From positions 310,001 through 374,000 of the forward strand of contig CAVNUY010000004.1 of the NCBI GenBank assembly GCA_963691655.1: a DNA stretch of 64,000 nt, given 5' to 3'. A program made the translations under genes and the position numbers. The notes below the pieces were generated by a model. That model was not told the origin of the DNA. It worked only from the letters and a program-made list of their open reading frames with translations, and ran no database searches. This document shows positions 46,166 to 57,916 of this stretch, piece after piece (the first letter of the stretch is position 1; each line of letters begins with the position of its first letter). The stretch comes from Toxonevra muliebris. Taxonomy: Eukaryota > Arthropoda > Insecta > Diptera > Pallopteridae.

Positions 46166-47470
46166 AAGTTATTCTTTTTATACAAAAAATTATTTTTTTT
46201 TCATACTATTATTCATGGAAATATGCCCATCAATAACTCAGATAATTTTCGGGTATATCTCCACAACCAGAAATTTAGTATAAGGAAATTAGTTGGCAAT
46301 ATAATGCCACAGGAAAAAGGTCTGTGAAATTGAAAAAAGGGGGCATTACATCTCCTATATAATCTGAGTTTTAGCTATGGAATATTCAGTATTCATTTGT
46401 GCCCATTCTCTAAAAAACGTTATTTTGGCACTCCATGAAAAAATATGGAGTGGCCTTTTCCGTTCAACTCTAATGCTTCTATATATATTTCCAGAACCAG
46501 AACCCACGTTGGTTGACAAAACCACGCCACAAAAAAAAATGTGGTTAGGATTGAAAAAGACGGCGAGGAACTTTCCATACAGCCTGAATTTTCATTATTG
46601 TATATCTTAGAAACTATTTGTAGTGCAGTACTAAGATTTGGAATGATAATATGATTTGCCAATAGAATTTGGTGGGTAAAGTATGGGTAGACTTGGGTTA
46701 GTGACTGTTCCACCTGGGTTTTATAAGGTATATTTTCTAAATTATTTGTGGTTAGAGAGCTTTGATTGCCAATGGAAAAGGGTAGAAAAAAAATGAATGG
46801 AATAAATAAAATATGCGTGACACCTCCAATGCAAAGAAAATGTTTGAAACTGTATACCTGAGAAACCATTGCAAAGAACACACTGGCAGTTTGTGTGTAA
46901 AGGCGGATGGTTAGTAGTAGTTGTTGAGCGGAATGTGGAAGTTTTTTGGTATACAAAGGAAATGCTTCAAAAGGTATATATCTCTGCCTTTTTTTGCTAA
47001 GGCCCTAACATCCATTTTTCAGTATAGAGTTTTCGATGGATTATGATAAAAAATGTTCCCTGTTCCGAAAATTTTAGAAACCTACACTGAAAACTTGCAA
47101 TCTTTTCTTTTTGCTTAAATTACAAATTCTCGAAATTCTCCTGTAAAATTTGAAAAATGCGTGTTAAGGCTTTAGCAAATTAAGGCAGCGATAAGGGGAA
47201 CCATAGTAAGACAAGCAATACAAATTTATTTGTAAAGGATGTATGTTGATAGTTATTAGAGAGCCTTAGTAAGAAAGATGGTGAAGGTTTGTATGTTAAG
47301 ATGGGATGTTGATAGCAATAACTGAGAAGAATGTTGGCACCATTAAACACGTGGAAGTGGAACTACTCATGTAAATGATATGATTAGTGTAATGATTCGA
47401 TTTTGATCGGAGACTGGCACGCTCATATAGATATATCTCTTGCAAAAGTTTTAGTTGTTGTAATTTTTGC
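46166..47470. other. Helitron 2 interior without gene
   Basis: AT-rich body. GTGACACCTCCAATGCAAAG near 46815 matches Helitron 1 and the scrap at position 1. The 178-codon minus-strand frame at 46420-46956 shows no family resemblance and is judged fortuitous. Confidence 0.5.
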
Positions 47471-48106
47471 ATTACCCCTACTTTGCCAGGTCCGGACAAC
47501 GAAGCTGGGCCCAGCTAGTTCAATATAAATAAATGCATGCACCTCATAATATGAGATGTGGAATTTTTTATAATATTTTCTTTTTTTTCCCTTATCAGTA
47601 TTAATGTAATATTTAATTTGTATTTAATAATAAAATAATAATGTAAGTAATAAAACATAAGAAGCGATAAATAAAAAAATTTCTTGTTTACTTGTTATTG
47701 TATCAGCGATATATGAAATTTAACATGTGGAAAAGAATTAACACTGCCACCTCATGTTAAAATAAGAAGAAGAGTTTTGTGTTCTTGTGTTTACCCGAAT
47801 AAATCATTACAGCGATTTTGAAATTAACATTTTGAGAAATTTTAACATGCACATGCATGATCGTATGGCAACGGCAAAGACGTCGATAGATTTAACATTG
47901 AAAAGAAAAATTAACATTTTGATAAAAACAAATCATGTTAAAAATATGAGATGCACTGTGAAATCGTATAGGCCAAAGCATGTAACATTTTTTTTCATGT
48001 TAAAAATATGAGATGCATGTAAGAAACTACATGAGTGTAGTTATTTTATATTTGAAAAGTAATGTAAACAAAAAAATTGCAATTGTAAACAAAGAAAGCA
48101 AAAGTA

Positions 48107-48650
48107 TGAAATTTAAAATTTTCAAACAAAAAATTTTAAATTTTCAAACAAAAAATTTTAAATTAAAATCTATGCGCGTTTCTGGTTTGGTTTTTTTTTT
48201 TTTACCGCATGTAATAATACGCAAAGATGATAATAATTTTTTGTAAGTTTTCATTTATTCATTGTTTATGAATTTACTGAATTTCATAAAATCAAAGCAG
48301 AAAAATATATTCAAAAGTATCTTCATGCATGTGCATAACAAAAAAGAAATCAATCAAAATACATAAAATCAAAACAAAATGTTTGCATATTTGTATATAA
48401 AGAATATAGAAAATACTGTAAATGTTAAATGTTAATTGCCAAAAGAAATGTAAACTATTTGTTCTATCAAACACCTCCAACCCATCCATTCATACCTTTT
48501 TGTCCGGTGGAGCGGCTGCCAACCGTTGCGTTCGCTTCATCGGTATGGCACCTCATAAATGGTTTCTAGCTTTTTACGTTCCAAAAACCTTAAGAGCGAA
48601 TTGCGACCTCTTTGTAGTCTATACTCTTTGCTTATACTCACTATTTTCTT
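48107..48650 (-). repeat. Terminal module E, copy 4 (right edge of complex)
   Basis: Reverse complement of copy 1, including the outer AAAGAGGTCGCAATTC word, so the complex ends in an inverted copy of its start. Sequence after about 48655 is unrelated. Confidence 0.75.
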
Positions 48651-48792
48651 GTCAAAATTGTGTCACTTTCGCGTATGTTCACGTAAAAATTAATTCACGT
48701 GCGTGTTCATGCGTTCCACGTAAAGTACATGTTACGCCCCCACCTCTACTTCAAAGTACAAGTATATTGATAAAAATTTACTCCTTCTAAGG

Positions 48793-49903
48793 AAGCCTGC
48801 GCAATCCGAAGACCTGAACCATATTTAGTATACATGTACTGATGACTAGGGTGTCCAACTATTCGGCATTATCAATTAACCGATTATCGAATAATGCCAT
48901 TATTCGAAAAGCGGTTTCAGAATACCTATTTCATTGAAAAACCGGGTAAACCGGATTTCGCGTCTTTTTAAACAAAACGTCAGTTTTAATGGAAATATGC
49001 ACATTATGTATACATTAGACCATAAAATTTTTTCCCGTAAATTTCAATGTTAAAACATGACTGAAATTTTTTTAGGATTTCATAAGCTTTTCGGACACCA
49101 AGCCGAATGTTATAGACTTGAACATTATTTTATTGTTACATGAATTCACTTTTCTTACAAGTTTTAGAAGTCCTAAATCGCTCAGTAAATAAAATAATAA
49201 GCAGATAAAAGTAGAACTGCTTTGTTCTGGGAGTTGCAAAGTCACACAAATCTGATTCGTATTGATTCCACGTAGCAGTGTGGCCAACTCAGCGCTTTTC
49301 CCGCTGATTTTGTGCTTTTTAGAAATTAAAACGCTACGCAAGCCTGCGCAATCCGAAGACCTGAACCATATTTAGTATACATGTACTGATGACTAGGGTG
49401 TCCAACTATTCGGCATTATCAATTAACCGATTATCGAATAATGCCGTTATTCGAAAAGCGGTTTCAGAATACCTATTTCATCGAAAAACCGGGTAAACCG
49501 GATTTCGCTTCTTTTTAAACAAAACGTCAGTTTTATTCTACAGTTTTAATGGAAATATGCACATTATATATACATTAGACCATAAAATTTTTTCCCGAAA
49601 TTTCAATGTTAAAAGGCGTTAAAACATGACTCAAATTTTTTTAGGATTTCATAAGCTTTTCGGACACCAAGCCGAATGTTATAGACTTGAACATTATTTT
49701 ATTGTTACATGAATTCACTTTTCTAACAAGTTTTAGAAGTCCTAAATCGCTCAGTGAATAAAATAATAAGCAGACAAAAGTAGAACTGCTTTGTTCTAGG
49801 AGTTGCAAAGTCACACAAATCTGATTCGTATTGATTCCACGTAGCAGTGTGGCCAACTCAGCGCTTTTCCCGCTGATTTTGTGCTTTTTAGAAATTAAAA
49901 CGC
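48793..49903. repeat. Tandem duplication of a 547-bp unit
   Basis: AAGCCTGCGCAATCCGAAGA starts both copies (48793 and 49340), and both end GAAATTAAAACGC. Copy 2 has small insertions (TTCTACAG near 49535 and AAAGGCGTT near 49613). Each encodes a similar minus-strand frame of 89-93 codons. Its conservation reflects the recent duplication, and it matches no family I know. Confidence 0.85.
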
Positions 49904-51344
49904 GGTTATCGCGTTTTTTCAATTTAAACTATCTTTGAAAAATCGAAGAAATTTTCATTGACTAGAAGTATCAGATGTATTAGTGAAAAAGTTTAAATGT
50001 ATTAAGTTTTCTCGCGCTTTTATAAGGAATTAAAAACAAAAAATATGTTCTCAAAAAATATTTTGATTTTAATTGCATATTTTCGGTAAAAAAAAAAACA
50101 AAAATATTGCACGTAATTTAACAAACAAAGAACTAAAACAATTCCCTTTAAAATATAAAATAAATTTGTAAAAAGCAACAAAAATATAAAATGAACATAA
50201 AAAGTTTAACTCAAATCGAATTTAAGTAAATATGTAAATAATCATGAGTTCAATTTTAATTTATTGTTTTATTGGCGTAAACAATACAATTTTTTTGAAA
50301 TGCAAAACTTTCCCGATTGGGTCTTAAAAAATGTTTGTATAAAGAAAATGATCGCTCTACATCAACAGAAGGACTATAGGAGCACAAAATTCATTTATAG
50401 AATAGTTGTTTCTAGAACAATTTTCTTCATTAAATTCCAAATTTACATATCTGTGGCCTCATCTATGGAAACTCATAAGAAGTGGTTTTTAGGGCGAACT
50501 TAATTTTTTTAAATAAACGAATATATATTTGGCCGATATAAATTTTGCTCAGTGACGTTTCAAGAGGAATGATTTCATTAATATTTATATGTTTTCAAAA
50601 AACTTCTAAATTGTGGATTGTAAGATACAATGGCATATCTGCTGAAGTAAAAGTTTGGCATAAATCCAAACAAAATATTTATGCCATTTTAAAGGAAATC
50701 TAATCATTCGTAAAGATAACTTGACCATTTCAATTTTGAAAAGCCCAGTAAAAACATGCATTGAATTCCTTGCACTACTAATGAGTAATACGATGCGATG
50801 CAACGATGCTGAATTTACAGTTACGTATTCGTATCTTTTCGCATCGTACTCGGCGATTATCAATTGATTACATTTTTACGTACTCGTGCAGGTCTCCAGT
50901 GCAGACGTCTTTTAATTTCGTTACAATATAAAAGGTCTTCCTGTAAACAATTCATATTTTTTTAGAACTGAGTCTACTAGAAGGAGTTTAAATTGATTTT
51001 ATTGTTTGGCTCAATTCTTCTACCAGAGATTCTGGTAGAGTTCTCCAAATAATCTTTTGAAAATTGTTTCAGCGTACAGTCAACGTTCGATAACGTGAAT
51101 ATCCACTAACGTAATCATCCACTAACGTCAAAAAATTTTTTCTTCCATTAACTATTCTAAAACGTGAACAAAGTCTGAAAACTCTAAATCATGAACAAAA
51201 TTTCTTAGAATTTCTAAGTATGTATCAATTTTCATAATTTTAGTAATGATTACAACAAGAACCCAAGAGAAAACTTAATATTTAAGGTGAAAATTGCCGA
51301 TTTTTCCTTTCTTAATTTTTTTTTATTAAAAGCCAACTCATTTT
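49904..51344. other. No gene seen; possible pogo-like terminus
   Basis: AT-rich. At 51075 the sequence TACAGTCAACGTTCGATAACG resembles a Tc1/mariner-pogo-type end next to a TA, with internal ACTAACGT repeats. No matching opposite end was found. Confidence 0.4.
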
Positions 51345-52205
51345 ACTAAAACTTCAAATAGTCTTTTAGATCTTTTCTTTATTAATAACACATCTAAAAT
51401 CCTACTTTATGACCAAATCTCTGCACCTGAATTCTCAAGACACGATATTATTTTATTAATTTATGACTTTAAACTTAGTAATAATTCTCAACCATACAAT
51501 TACAGAGACTTCAGAAATATTAGCTATGGTTTATTGAAAGATGAGCTTTCAGGTATTGACTGGTCTGTAATTTATAGTATGGCTTCTGTGGATGACCAGA
51601 CTTGTTTTCTACAACACCACATAAATAGACTTTTTGATACCTTTGTTCCCCTTAAAACGAGGACAGTTCAACATACTCAACGTCCGTGGTTTAATCGCAA
51701 CATAAAAATGTTGATTAGTATACGCAACCTTAAATACAACCGCTGGAAAAGGTATAAAACACCAGAGTTATATATTGAATGTACTACATCCGGGGCAGCT
51801 GTGGTAAAATAGATAAAGGGTGCAAAAACAAAATATTATGAATCGCGATTTAGAGAATCTGTTTCCAGTAAAGAAACTTGGAAACATGTTCGTGATATTG
51901 GCATTAGTAGCAAAACATTGCCAAAGCAAATAGTCACCAAAAATGATTTAAATAATATTAACTTTAAGTTTACAGACATTCCAGTAAAACCTTTGGACAA
52001 TAATAACTTCTATAGTACTTCCAATGTCTTAAGCTCGGGCAATACTTTTAGCTTTAATAATGTTGATCAATGTGATGTGCTTCAGGCTTTTTTGTCTATA
52101 AAATCGAATGCCACTGGTCTTGACTTAGTCCATCCTATTTTTGTAAAAGCATTATTACCAATTATATTACCTATAATAACACATGTATTCAATACTGTGC
52201 TTATC
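51345..52205 (+). pseudogene. LINE remnant A: endonuclease end, linker, RT start
   Basis: Translation gives a SNSLLDLFFIN/SRHDIILL-like endonuclease end, the linker QRPWFNRNIK...KYNRWKRY, an in-frame stop at about 51810, then ETWKHVRDIGI and SNATGLDLVHPIFVK, the region just before RT motif 1. The arrangement parallels the LINE at 30608 (linker KWKR, SNAIGEDGIA), so both belong to related families. It stops before the catalytic RT motifs. Confidence 0.75.
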
Positions 52206-52574
52206 ATGGAATCAATAATGTCCTATCGAATATATTTATAATGTTTATGTTTTGTATTGCGCTATAAAAGCAACAGATGGCATTGCTATTGATATATGCG
52301 TATTTATGTTTTTCATAGTGCCAACAGATGGCGTTGCTATAGAAAACTACTTTAATAGAAGATAATAAATATTTTTGATGTACAACACTTACTTGTATTA
52401 AACAAGTCATAACGCGCTGTAAATTTTTTATCTTTTTGCCGCACTAAATATTTGCGAAAACGTTTTGCTTTTGTTGTTCTTTTCATTATAGTAGTAGATT
52501 CAAATATATTTGAATTGCTTATGTTTTTCATAGTACTATGAAGTCAACAGATCGACTCATCTCTTTCTCACTCA
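52206..52574. other. Short interlude with repeats between LINE remnants
   Basis: TATGTTTTTCATAGTGCCAACAGATGG-like words occur near 52305, with relatives near 52255 and 52525. Otherwise featureless. Confidence 0.4.
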
Positions 52575-54433
52575 TTGCAGATCTGTCATTTATGTTCTAT
52601 TGTGAAAACATCAATCTGCAAGCAGTATTATTATTTTAATGAATTTAACAAAATTAAGGGGGATGTTAAGAAAGAATGGCAGCTTGTCAATAACATTTTA
52701 AACAAGTCTAAATTAAAAGAACAAATACGTAACTTGAATGTTGATGGTGAAATTATATCGGAACCAATTGATAAAGTTAATGCATTCAATAAATATTTTG
52801 CTAGCATTAGTGCCAAAATAGTTTCTGATGATGGCCTTAATAATTGTCCTTGTGACTGTGTATATAAAGAAAGTTTTTGTCCACAAAGTCTATATTTCGA
52901 ACCCATATCCTCCTGGGAGCTATTTAAGATTATTAACTCGTTGAAAAATTCACATTCCAACACAGAAGGAAGTTTCTCAAGTATATTTATTAAAAATATT
53001 GTTGTAATGTTGTCGATGTACTTTGTGCCTTAATCAATCAAAGTATTGATAAAGGCATTTTTACAGAAGAGTTAAAACGAGCTGAAGTTATACCATTATT
53101 TAAGAAGGGAGATAGAAAACTTCTTAATAACTATCGACCAATCTCACTACTTTCTACGTTTTCCAAAATTTTTGAAAAATCAATTCAAATGAGAATTAAT
53201 TTCTTAAACAAATCCATGTTTTTCAGTGACAGCCAGTTTGGGTTTAGAGCAAGTATGTCTTGCGAAGATGCTCTTTTGAAATTTTGCACAAGTATTAACC
53301 ATAAATTAAACAATAAAAAATAACAGCTGCTTTATTTGTGGACATTACTAAAGCCTTTAACACAGTTAATCACAATATTTTGTTAGATAAACTGTATAAA
53401 TGTGGTGTCAGAGGCTTTGTACATAAGTGGTTTGCATCATACTTATCAAACCGGGTACAAAAAGTGAACCTTGACAATAATTATAGTACTTTTCTAAACA
53501 TCAATGTAGGTGTTCCACAAGGTTCAGTCCTGGGTCCAACATTATTCTTGATATATATTAATTCTCCTTTTTCACAAAAATTTGTGAGTAATTCGATAGC
53601 ATTTGCAGATGATATGGCATGTACTTTTGAAAGTGATACCTCTTTCAACCTCATAGCTAATATAAACCATGATTTAGTTATTTTAAGGCACTGGTTTGCT
53701 GCTCACAAATTGGTCCTGAGTAATAAAACAAAGATTATTCTATTTAATGTGGCGGGAAAGGAGAGCAAGCTTTGTGATTTTACCTTTCATAGCGCTAATT
53801 GCGATAAATACATAATCAGCAGGGATATTTGTGCGTCATCTAAAACGATCAAGACGTATGAGGATAGCCGTACTTGTTCCTCAAATTGTTTTGCAATTGA
53901 AAGCGTGAAATCATTCAAGTATCTGGGTCTTATGCTAGATTACAAAATGAATTGGTTTGAGCACACTAATGCCTTGAAAAGGTATTTAATGGCAGCTATA
54001 CGACAACTCTATCAGCTAAATGCTTTCTGTTCGATTAAATTGTTAAAATGCATATATTTCGGTATTTTTCACTCAAAACTAGAGTATGGACTGGTGTGCT
54101 GGGGAGGCACACACGGTAATAAAATCAATCCAATTCTAATAGCACAAAAACACGCTATTCGAATTATCAATAAAAAATGTCGACTTGAAAATAGTTTTCC
54201 ACTTTTTAAAGAACTACAAATTTTGCCGCTTAAACACCTGTATTTTTTAAAGTTTTAAAAGTTTATTTTACCTTTCTAACATCAGATCTAATTATACGTT
54301 ACGAATAAACTATCTAAACATGGCTACGATTCCATCGCATAATCTGCAGCACTTCTTGCACACTTATACTTCAGTAGCTCCTAGGCTTTTTAATTGCCTT
54401 CCTGTCAAAGTTCGAAGCATTCATATTAAACAT
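52575..54433 (+). pseudogene. LINE remnant B: reverse transcriptase, frameshifted
   Basis: The first piece (52575-53033) is the pre-RT linker (KKEWQLVNNILNKSK, FNKYFASIS). A frame change leads to NYRPISLLSTFSKIFEK and DSQFGFRASMS. After a stop near 53322 a 306-codon frame (53338-54258) has [18 protein letters not shown] (motif A), [13 protein letters not shown] near residue 58 and FADD at 89-92. A C-terminal APRLFN.LP motif follows in another frame. It is interrupted at 54433 by the BEL element. Clade differs from remnant A; a CR1-like group is likely. Confidence 0.85.
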
Positions 54434-54812
54434 TGTATAATTCCCTGACGTTCGAAATAAGAATTTCTATTTTTTTTTTCTTAAACGTTACAAATTCACG
54501 GTTTTATTTAATTAAAAATGAATATAATATGATTTTGATGCGATTCGGGTTCGCCGAGTTAATTATGTAAATATGAATAGTAAAAATAATAAAAAGAATT
54601 ATGTGTGGGCGGCTTTTATAGCCGTTACCGCTGGAAGAAATGAAAAGCTTAGGGATATATATATACATTGAAAGCTTAAGACTAGTACTAGGTTGAATTC
54701 AGTTTTTAGTACAAGTACTAGAATTTTCTAATTTACAAAATAATAGAATGGTGGCAAATTTACAAATAAGTACAAGTAGGAAATTTTAGTTCATTTGGAA
54801 CTGGTTCCAACA
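54434..54812 (-). repeat. BEL 3' LTR
   Basis: 379 bp. On the minus strand it opens TGTTGGAACCAG and ends GGAATTATACA. The polyadenylation signal AATAAA is at 54503-54508 (minus), downstream of a TATAAAA, the order expected for U3-R-U5. Confidence 0.95.
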
Positions 54813-54832
54813 TGGCGGCCCCCTTGCACGGG
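54813..54832 (-). promoter_or_regulatory. Polypurine tract beside 3' LTR
   Basis: Minus strand reads GCAAGGGGGCCGCCA directly before the 3' LTR. A purine run here primes plus-strand DNA synthesis; this one is short and interrupted. Confidence 0.55.
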
Positions 54833-55370
54833 TGCAACGTCCATAGTTTGTTGAAGCTGTTGAAGCGTCTGCACGGCGGACTTAAGCAGACAGTGGGCTC
54901 GTCGACGTGTTGTTTCTAGCCCGCCGGCAATGCGGCGTATATTTTTGGACCCGTTCAAGGGGGCGTTCACATTATTCACACGACGTGATGCTGCTTGATA
55001 TTGAACAGATGCGCGCCGGGACGGGCACGTCCATGGCAAGGACAGTCTGGTTTGAATGAAACTTTCCTTTTGGCTATACGGTGCTGTCGTTGATGCGCAT
55101 GTTGGGTGATGCGTCCTCTGTTGTTGGTGTCTTTGTGGAGCATGGTGTGGTGTGCTTTGTGGCAAATTCTGCAGTCGTTTGGAGAGGCACAGCATCCAGT
55201 GGCGTGGGTGCGTGCCAGGCAATTAAAACAATAGTTGTGTTTTCTTACAACTTCCGCACGCTGACTTGGCGGCATGACGCGGAAGCTTCTGCAAAAGCGC
55301 AGCGAGTGATAACGGAAGCACACCTGACACTGATGTACGTCAGCACTGCGTTCTTTCGGTGGTCTGTGAA
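54833..55370 (-). pseudogene. Extra zinc-knuckle ORF after integrase
   Basis: Minus frame to 54976: HQCQVCFRYHSLRFC (CX2CX3HX4C), then YCFNCLARTHATGC and CRICHKAHHTMLH, giving three clustered knuckles followed by a basic Arg/His-rich tail. A second frame (54791-55222) overlaps and continues Gln/Thr-rich sequence to the LTR edge. The pattern resembles a BEL-type nucleocapsid domain but differs from this element's own (60376-60693). It occupies the position where env would lie. It may be an additional gag-like ORF or a piece of another element picked up; no membrane or envelope features are seen. Confidence 0.6.
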
Positions 55371-55498
55371 AGGGAAAATAAAATATTAGTAGGTGACAAG
55401 CAGGGGATGCTGAAAGAAAATGGTTGCATTAAACTCATCGAGTGGAGATTTTATCAATGTATAACTAAGACAGTATGGGTGAGAAGAATTAGGTGGGT

Positions 55499-57274
55499 CT
55501 ATGCCAGAGGTAATACACATAGTTTGACGACTGGTCGTCGCGTCAACCCGGTTGATGTTCGGACGTCAGCGACGCGGATGTGATTATCGGAGCCGCTATA
55601 GAGCTTCTCAATTCGACCTAGACGCCACTCATTTGGGGGCAGAAGATCGTCCTTGATAACGACTAGTTCACTTTCTGCAATGTCCTTCTGAGGGTGTTTC
55701 CATTTGTATCGTTTATGCAGCTCCTTGAGGTACTCATCCTTCCATCTTCGGCTGAATTCATGGTGGAGGACTTTGATTTTTTCCCAGCGATTCACCAGAG
55801 ATAGGTCCTCAGCGTTAGGCTCAGGGAGTGATAAGAGCGGTGCACCACGAAGGAAATGTCCTGGAGTGAGTGCAAGGAGTTCTTCTGGATCCTGAGAAAT
55901 TGGGGAAAGAGGGCGAGAATTAAGTACTGCTTCGATGCGTGCGAGAAGAGTTGCAAATTCTTCAAAGATGAATCTGTGGTTCCCTGCCACTTTCTTCAAA
56001 TGCGTTTTGAAGCTTTTGACAGCAGACTCCCACAGTCCGCCCATATGAGGAGCATGCGGTGGAATGAACACCCAATCAAGACCTTGAGCTGCGTATTTGA
56101 TAGAGATGTCTGCGGAAATTTCCTTTAGCATTTTTAGGAACTCTTTGCTAGTGGCACGCTGAGCTCCAATGAAGGTTGTTCCATTATCCGTCATGATTTT
56201 AGCAGGGAGACCTCTCCGTCCAACAAATCTGGCGAATGCCGCTCTAAAAGCCTCTGTTGTGAGGTCAGAACATAATTCCAAATGCACAGCTTTTGTAGAG
56301 AAGCAGACAAAGACTGCCACGTATCCTTTCAAGTAGGGAGACTGACGCAGAGTTGAGGATTTGATTTGAAAAGGCCCAGCGAAATCGATGCCTGTAGTAG
56401 TGAATGGTAGCGAGAAGGTACAGCGATCGGGGGGCAAGGCCGCCATAATTTGAGTACGGATTTGCTGTTTGTATATAGTACAGATTTTACATTGAAAAAT
56501 GCATTTTTTGACTTTCGCTTTGAGTCGTGGAATATAAAACTCTTGACGGGCTAGACGAACCATTAACCTCTGTTCAGCGTGTAACAGGGTTGAATGTAAA
56601 AAGTGGAGATATAGGAGACAAAAATGTGAGTTTTCTGGCAGTATGATAGGATGTCGCTCAGTGTGACTCAGAACAGAATGTACAAGACGGCCGTTCACTC
56701 TCATAAGGCCTTCTTTATCCAGGCAGGGGTTAAGAGGAAGAAGGGAACTCCTTTTGCTGATGCATTTGGGTTCGGCCAAAGCCGAGTATTCTTTACCATA
56801 ATGTCGGAGCTGTGCTATATGTATAAGCCGTGTCCTTACAAACTTAATTTCAGTATGAGAAATTGCAAGACTGTTTGATATGGGGATGCTTCTGAACCGT
56901 GCGATAGTATTTCGGAGGAACCGGAACATGTATGCAAAGACTCTTAGAGCACGCGGAAACGAGGAGAACCGATCGAGAATGTCGGTTGGTTCTTCAATAG
57001 TATGAAAAACCTCCACTTTTCGTTGTTCGATCAGTGGCACGCTAGTTGGTAGAGATTTTGGCCAAGAATCCTGACCTTTCAATAGCCACTTTGGACCATT
57101 CCACCACAAAGGTGATGAAGCTAAGTGTTGAGGCGAACATCCTCTCGTTCCCAAATCAGCAGGATTGTCAGCACTCAAGACATGTCGCCATGTGGCATTA
57201 CTGACATTTCGTAGTATTTCTGTCGTACGGTTTGCTATGTAAGTCTTCCATATGCACGGTGGTTTTCTAGCCAT
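55499..57274 (-). CDS. BEL integrase with C-terminal domain
   Basis: 591 codons. The first ~30 residues are the end of RNase H. A zinc-binding HHCC lies at H227, H232, C262 and C265. The DDE catalytic core has D297 (TGIDFAGPF), D363 (MTDNGTTF) and E416 (GGLWESAVK). After the core come [12 protein letters not shown] and the [13 protein letters not shown]-terminal domain typical of BEL integrases. All three catalytic acids are present. Integrase joins the cDNA ends to host DNA. The frame begins after a one-base slip in an A run (57258-57261), which separates it from RNase H, so its first Met is not a real start. Confidence 0.93.
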   Translation of the reverse strand: MARKPPCIWKTYIANRTTEILRNVSNATWRHVLSADNPADLGTRGCSPQHLASSPLWWNGPKWLLKGQDSWPKSLPTSVPLIEQRKVEVFHTIEEPTDILDRFSSFPRALRVFAYMFRFLRNTIARFRSIPISNSLAISHTEIKFVRTRLIHIAQLRHYGKEYSALAEPKCISKRSSLLPLNPCLDKEGLMRVNGRLVHSVLSHTERHPIILPENSHFCLLYLHFLHSTLLHAEQRLMVRLARQEFYIPRLKAKVKKCIFQCKICTIYKQQIRTQIMAALPPDRCTFSLPFTTTGIDFAGPFQIKSSTLRQSPYLKGYVAVFVCFSTKAVHLELCSDLTTEAFRAAFARFVGRRGLPAKIMTDNGTTFIGAQRATSKEFLKMLKEISADISIKYAAQGLDWVFIPPHAPHMGGLWESAVKSFKTHLKKVAGNHRFIFEEFATLLARIEAVLNSRPLSPISQDPEELLALTPGHFLRGAPLLSLPEPNAEDLSLVNRWEKIKVLHHEFSRRWKDEYLKELHKRYKWKHPQKDIAESELVVIKDDLLPPNEWRLGRIEKLYSGSDNHIRVADVRTSTGLTRRPVVKLCVLPLA

Positions 57275-57825
57275 GCAAGGACGATAGAAGAGTCACACCA
57301 GAGAAAGATTTCGGTGTCATTTAATCCAAGCTGGCAGCATACTTGTTTGACTAGTTTAGAAAGGAGAACAGCGCCGCATAGTTCTAAGCGTGGAAGACTA
57401 ATAGTTTGTAAAGGGGCTACTTTCCCCTTGGAAACTAGAAGGTGAGAGGAAATAGTCTGGTCCTCATTCTGTGTGCGGATGTACAGAGCTGCACAATACG
57501 CTTTCTTAGAGGCATCGCCGAATCCGTGAATTTGGATTGTTTTCTTGGGTGAAAAGTTAACCCAAAGTGGAATTTGAATTTTATTAATTGTGTTAAGACT
57601 CTCCACGAACTGATTCCACTTTATGAGCGATGCTGGTTTTACGCATTCGTCCCATTCGGTTCCTTCCAACCAGAGTTGTAGGAGGAGAATCTTAGCTTGA
57701 ATCATTATTGGCGGTAGCCATCCTGCGGGGTCAAACAATTTTGCGACAGACGAGAGTATCTGACGTTTCGTGGCAGAGGTCGATGTTAAGGTTGGAACAT
57801 AGGTATAGGAAAAGGTATCAGACAA
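57235..57825 (-). pseudogene. BEL RNase H region
   Basis: 196 codons. [20 protein letters not shown] is the hallmark connecting RT to RNase H in BEL/Pao. [18 protein letters not shown] holds the first catalytic Asp, [16 protein letters not shown] the Glu, and [13 protein letters not shown] the next Asp. RNase H removes the RNA strand during cDNA synthesis. The piece is cut from the RT by two frame changes (near 57835-57945) and from integrase by one. Its residues are otherwise well conserved. Confidence 0.9.
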
Positions 57826-57916
57826 AGCGTTCCATCGAATGCCTAATGTTTTTGTCGAACTTGTGTCGTCAAATCTGAGGAGTTGGAATTTAAAAGATTT
57901 TCATTGGGGACCTGTT

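Larger units (their letters stand above)
43613..47518 (+). mobile_element. Helitron 2, non-autonomous, with duplicated head
   Basis: It begins TCTATATATATAATAGAGG and ends with the hairpin GAAGCTGGGCCCAGCT then CTAG. The flanks are ...TCAATA before and TTCAATATAAATAAATGC after. The inverted arm near 37735-37752 shows these joined, so insertion was exactly between A and T. A second head (CTATATATATAAAATAGAGC...GTTAAATGTTTAGTCC) starts at 44476, so the element has two successive 5' ends. No Rep gene. Confidence 0.85.
37650..48106. repeat. Long inverted repeat IR2, invaded by two Helitrons
   Basis: The left arm (37650-38640) returns inverted as 39486-39939, 43203-43612 and 47519-47660, once the two Helitrons are set aside. 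Unpaired ladder sequence continues to 48106. Two tandem ladder units (37794-38165 and 38166-38440) lie within the left arm. The spacer 38660-39480 carries only one of the two central halves seen in IR1, so part was deleted. Confidence 0.7.
22500..48650. repeat. Modular Foldback-like repeat complex, about 26 kb
   Basis: The same modules recur in both orientations. Terminal module E (AACCATTTATGAGGTGCCAT) occurs at 22895, 28705 and 34107 on plus and at 48107-48650 on minus. Module W (GTGCAAGGCACGCAAGATA) occurs at 22505, 29090, 34491 and 36383. Module X (AACGTGTGGAGATCGACTAT, minus) occurs at 29553, 35038 and 36909. An AT-rich ladder repeats TTTTAACATGAGGTG and CATATGAGGTGCAATGTTAA. Inverted arms with internal tandem repeats are the known look of Foldback elements. 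No transposase was found. The outer ends (22895 and 48650) are inverted copies of each other. Confidence 0.75.

Noticed and set aside
46420..46956. 178-codon minus-strand frame as a gene
   Set aside because: Low-complexity, no motif, lies in a non-coding Helitron body and overlaps other frames.
22500..48650. CRISPR array from repeated short words
   Set aside because: Repeats are irregularly spaced, inverted and eukaryotic in context; no spacers of uniform size.
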